This document shows positions 6,007 through 6,760 of a stretch of DNA of 6,760 nt, one piece after another. How positions within the stretch are numbered: position 1 is the first letter of the stretch; every line of letters starts with the position of its first letter. The position numbers and the translations under genes are program-made. The stretch is taken from the NCBI GenBank assembly GCA_044370695.1, contig JBILVB010000184.1, forward strand, positions 1 to 6,760, given 5' to 3'. The notes beneath the pieces are model-generated. The model searched no databases. It saw only the letters and a program-made list of their open reading frames with translations, and was not told the origin of the DNA. This DNA is from JBEIFW01 sp044370695. Its GTDB lineage: Bacteria; Actinomycetota; Acidimicrobiia; Acidimicrobiales; Ilumatobacteraceae.

Positions 6007-6627
6007 CTACCTCCCCGGAACCTTGACACGAACCTTGGGCCGCCCGCACAGGACGAGACCGAGCCCCGAGAACAGCGTCACGCCGATGCTGATCGGCGCG
6101 AACGGGGTGTCGAACGCCCCGCCTTCGAGCGCAACGGTGAGTTTCCCGGAGCAGTGGAGCTGGCCGTTCTCGTAGTGGGCGCCCTCGACGGTGAACTCGA
6201 CCCCGCGGGGCAGGAAGCCGAGGTCGTAGGACTCCGCCCCCGAACTCGACGTCGTGCTCCCCGTGGGCCCCCAACTGCCGAGATCGATCGAGCCGACCGG
6301 CAGCTCGAGCGTGATGCTCCCCGACACCGGGCGCCTGCCCTGGGCGACACCGATCAGGCTCCCGGACCATGCGACGTCGTCGCTCGCCGGGATGATCAGC
6401 ACCTCGTCGGGCCGCAAGGTCGTGGAATCGACCTTGAACGACTTGCCGGTGCCCTCGTACCCCTTCTGGAACTCCGCCGTCCCCACACACCGACCGGCCG
6501 GAGTGGTCACCTCGGCGTTGCTGGTCGCCGGCGTCAGCACGACGGTGCCGCCCACGACCACCGCCACCGCAGTGAGCCTTCGGAACCTTCCCATCCCTCC
6601 CCCGTTCTTCCCATCTCTCGTTGTCAT
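6007..6627 (-). CDS. Secreted protein with C-terminal membrane anchor, unknown function
   Basis: This 206-aa protein starts with a basic n-region, a hydrophobic core (about 18-32) and a plausible signal peptidase site after SNA (Ala38). The mature part (39-175) is rich in Ser, Thr, Gly and Val with a strand-like alternating pattern, and has Cys47 (GRCVG) and Cys159 (LHCSG), which could form a disulfide. Residues ~178-194 form a hydrophobic helix followed by the basic tail RPKVRVKVPGR, as in a type I membrane protein. The main domain would be extracytoplasmic. An in-frame ATG at 6594 gives a neat 195-aa protein starting MGRFRR, but GGGGGAGGG abuts that ATG directly. ATG 6627 has GGGAG 13 nt upstream. 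Neither is ideal; I chose 6627. The TAG stop runs into the GTG of the next gene. I do not recognise a named family. Confidence 0.75.
   Translation of the reverse strand: MTTRDGKNGGGMGRFRRLTAVAVVVGGTVVLTPATSNAEVTTPAGRCVGTAEFQKGYEGTGKSFKVDSTTLRPDEVLIIPASDDVAWSGSLIGVAQGRRPVSGSITLELPVGSIDLGSWGPTGSTTSSSGAESYDLGFLPRGVEFTVEGAHYENGQLHCSGKLTVALEGGAFDTPFAPISIGVTLFSGLGLVLCGRPKVRVKVPGR
6010..6016 (-). promoter_or_regulatory. Strong ribosome binding site for the two-helix membrane protein
   Basis: GGGGAGG on the minus strand lies inside the last codons of the secreted-protein gene, 2 nt from GTG 6007 and 5 nt from GTG 6004. The spacing favours the second GTG. The arrangement places stop, ribosome site and start within 15 bases, typical of coupled translation. 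Confidence 0.65.
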
Positions 6628-6656
6628 GGACGATCGCTTTCTCCCGCAGTGCGAAC

Positions 6657-6758
6657 TCACGGCTGGACCTCCAGCCGCCGACCGTCGACCCAGGTCGTCC
6701 AGCCGTTGGAACACCTCACCTGAGACCAGCCGCTGCGGCTGTCGATCACCTGCACGGC
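6657..6758 (-). CDS. C-terminal end of an SH3-like domain protein (partial)
   Basis: Before the secreted-protein gene the minus strand is open to the right edge of the window and ends in TGA at 6659-6657, giving 33 residues. The sequence AVQVIDSRSGWSQVRCSNGW, then TTWVDGRRLEVQP, has the pattern of the last strands of a bacterial SH3-like (SH3b) domain: GW-x-x-V, then NGW-x-x-WVDGR-x-L. Such domains usually bind cell-wall or peptide ligands and often end extracytoplasmic or signalling proteins. The rest of the protein lies outside the window, so its architecture is unknown. Only 29 nt separate the stop from the next start, so the two genes are probably in one operon. Confidence 0.65.
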   Translation of the reverse strand, partial: AVQVIDSRSGWSQVRCSNGWTTWVDGRRLEVQP

Positions 6759-6760
6759 CA

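Noticed and set aside
5714..6490. Long minus-strand frame running from inside the secreted-protein gene into the membrane protein as one 258-aa protein
   Set aside because: The first ~160 residues are an Arg/Gly/Ala-rich out-of-frame shadow of the secreted protein. The coding pattern switches at the GGGGAGG-GTG site near 6004.
5641..6723. Long plus-strand frame opposite the envelope cluster
   Set aside because: Arg/Pro/Ala-rich low-complexity translation without any domain; it is the antisense of three better-supported genes.

Overview
The window is very GC-rich (almost every third codon position is G or C) and uses GTG as well as ATG starts. It carries a Tat-lipoprotein DUF1501/DUF1800 gene pair and an IlvG-like thiamine-diphosphate enzyme that resembles mycobacterial proteins. 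This points to a high-GC actinobacterium, possibly of the Acidimicrobiia type; that placement is an inference from style and was not tested. No rRNA, tRNA, CRISPR array, transposase or phage gene was seen.

Layout. (1) Positions 1-2650, plus strand: a two-gene operon with 4 bp between the genes. It holds the C-terminal two thirds of a thiamine-diphosphate (ThDP) enzyme of the acetolactate-synthase-like / 2-hydroxyacyl-CoA-lyase superfamily, then a complete AMP-forming acyl-CoA synthetase. Together they could activate and then cleave (or ligate) an acyl-CoA, which would fit lipid or acid catabolism better than branched-chain amino acid synthesis. (2) Positions 2670-5260, minus strand, convergent with the first operon: DUF1800 followed by DUF1501, 11 bp apart. 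DUF1501 has a twin-arginine lipoprotein signal and DUF1800 has no signal of its own. (3) Positions about 5270-5465: intergenic region upstream of DUF1800, holding a long hairpin and three copies of an 11-bp motif. (4) Positions 5466-6760, minus strand: a run of small envelope genes read in the order SH3-like domain protein (only its end is in the window), a secreted beta-rich protein with a C-terminal membrane anchor, a two-helix membrane protein with a duplicated polyproline tail, and a short coding stretch with no convincing start.

The ThDP/ligase pair and the DUF1501/DUF1800 pair are the firm assignments. The small envelope cluster at the right edge is the least explained part and the best candidate for something not yet described. 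Its genes are tightly packed and probably co-transcribed, but nothing in the sequence fixes a function.
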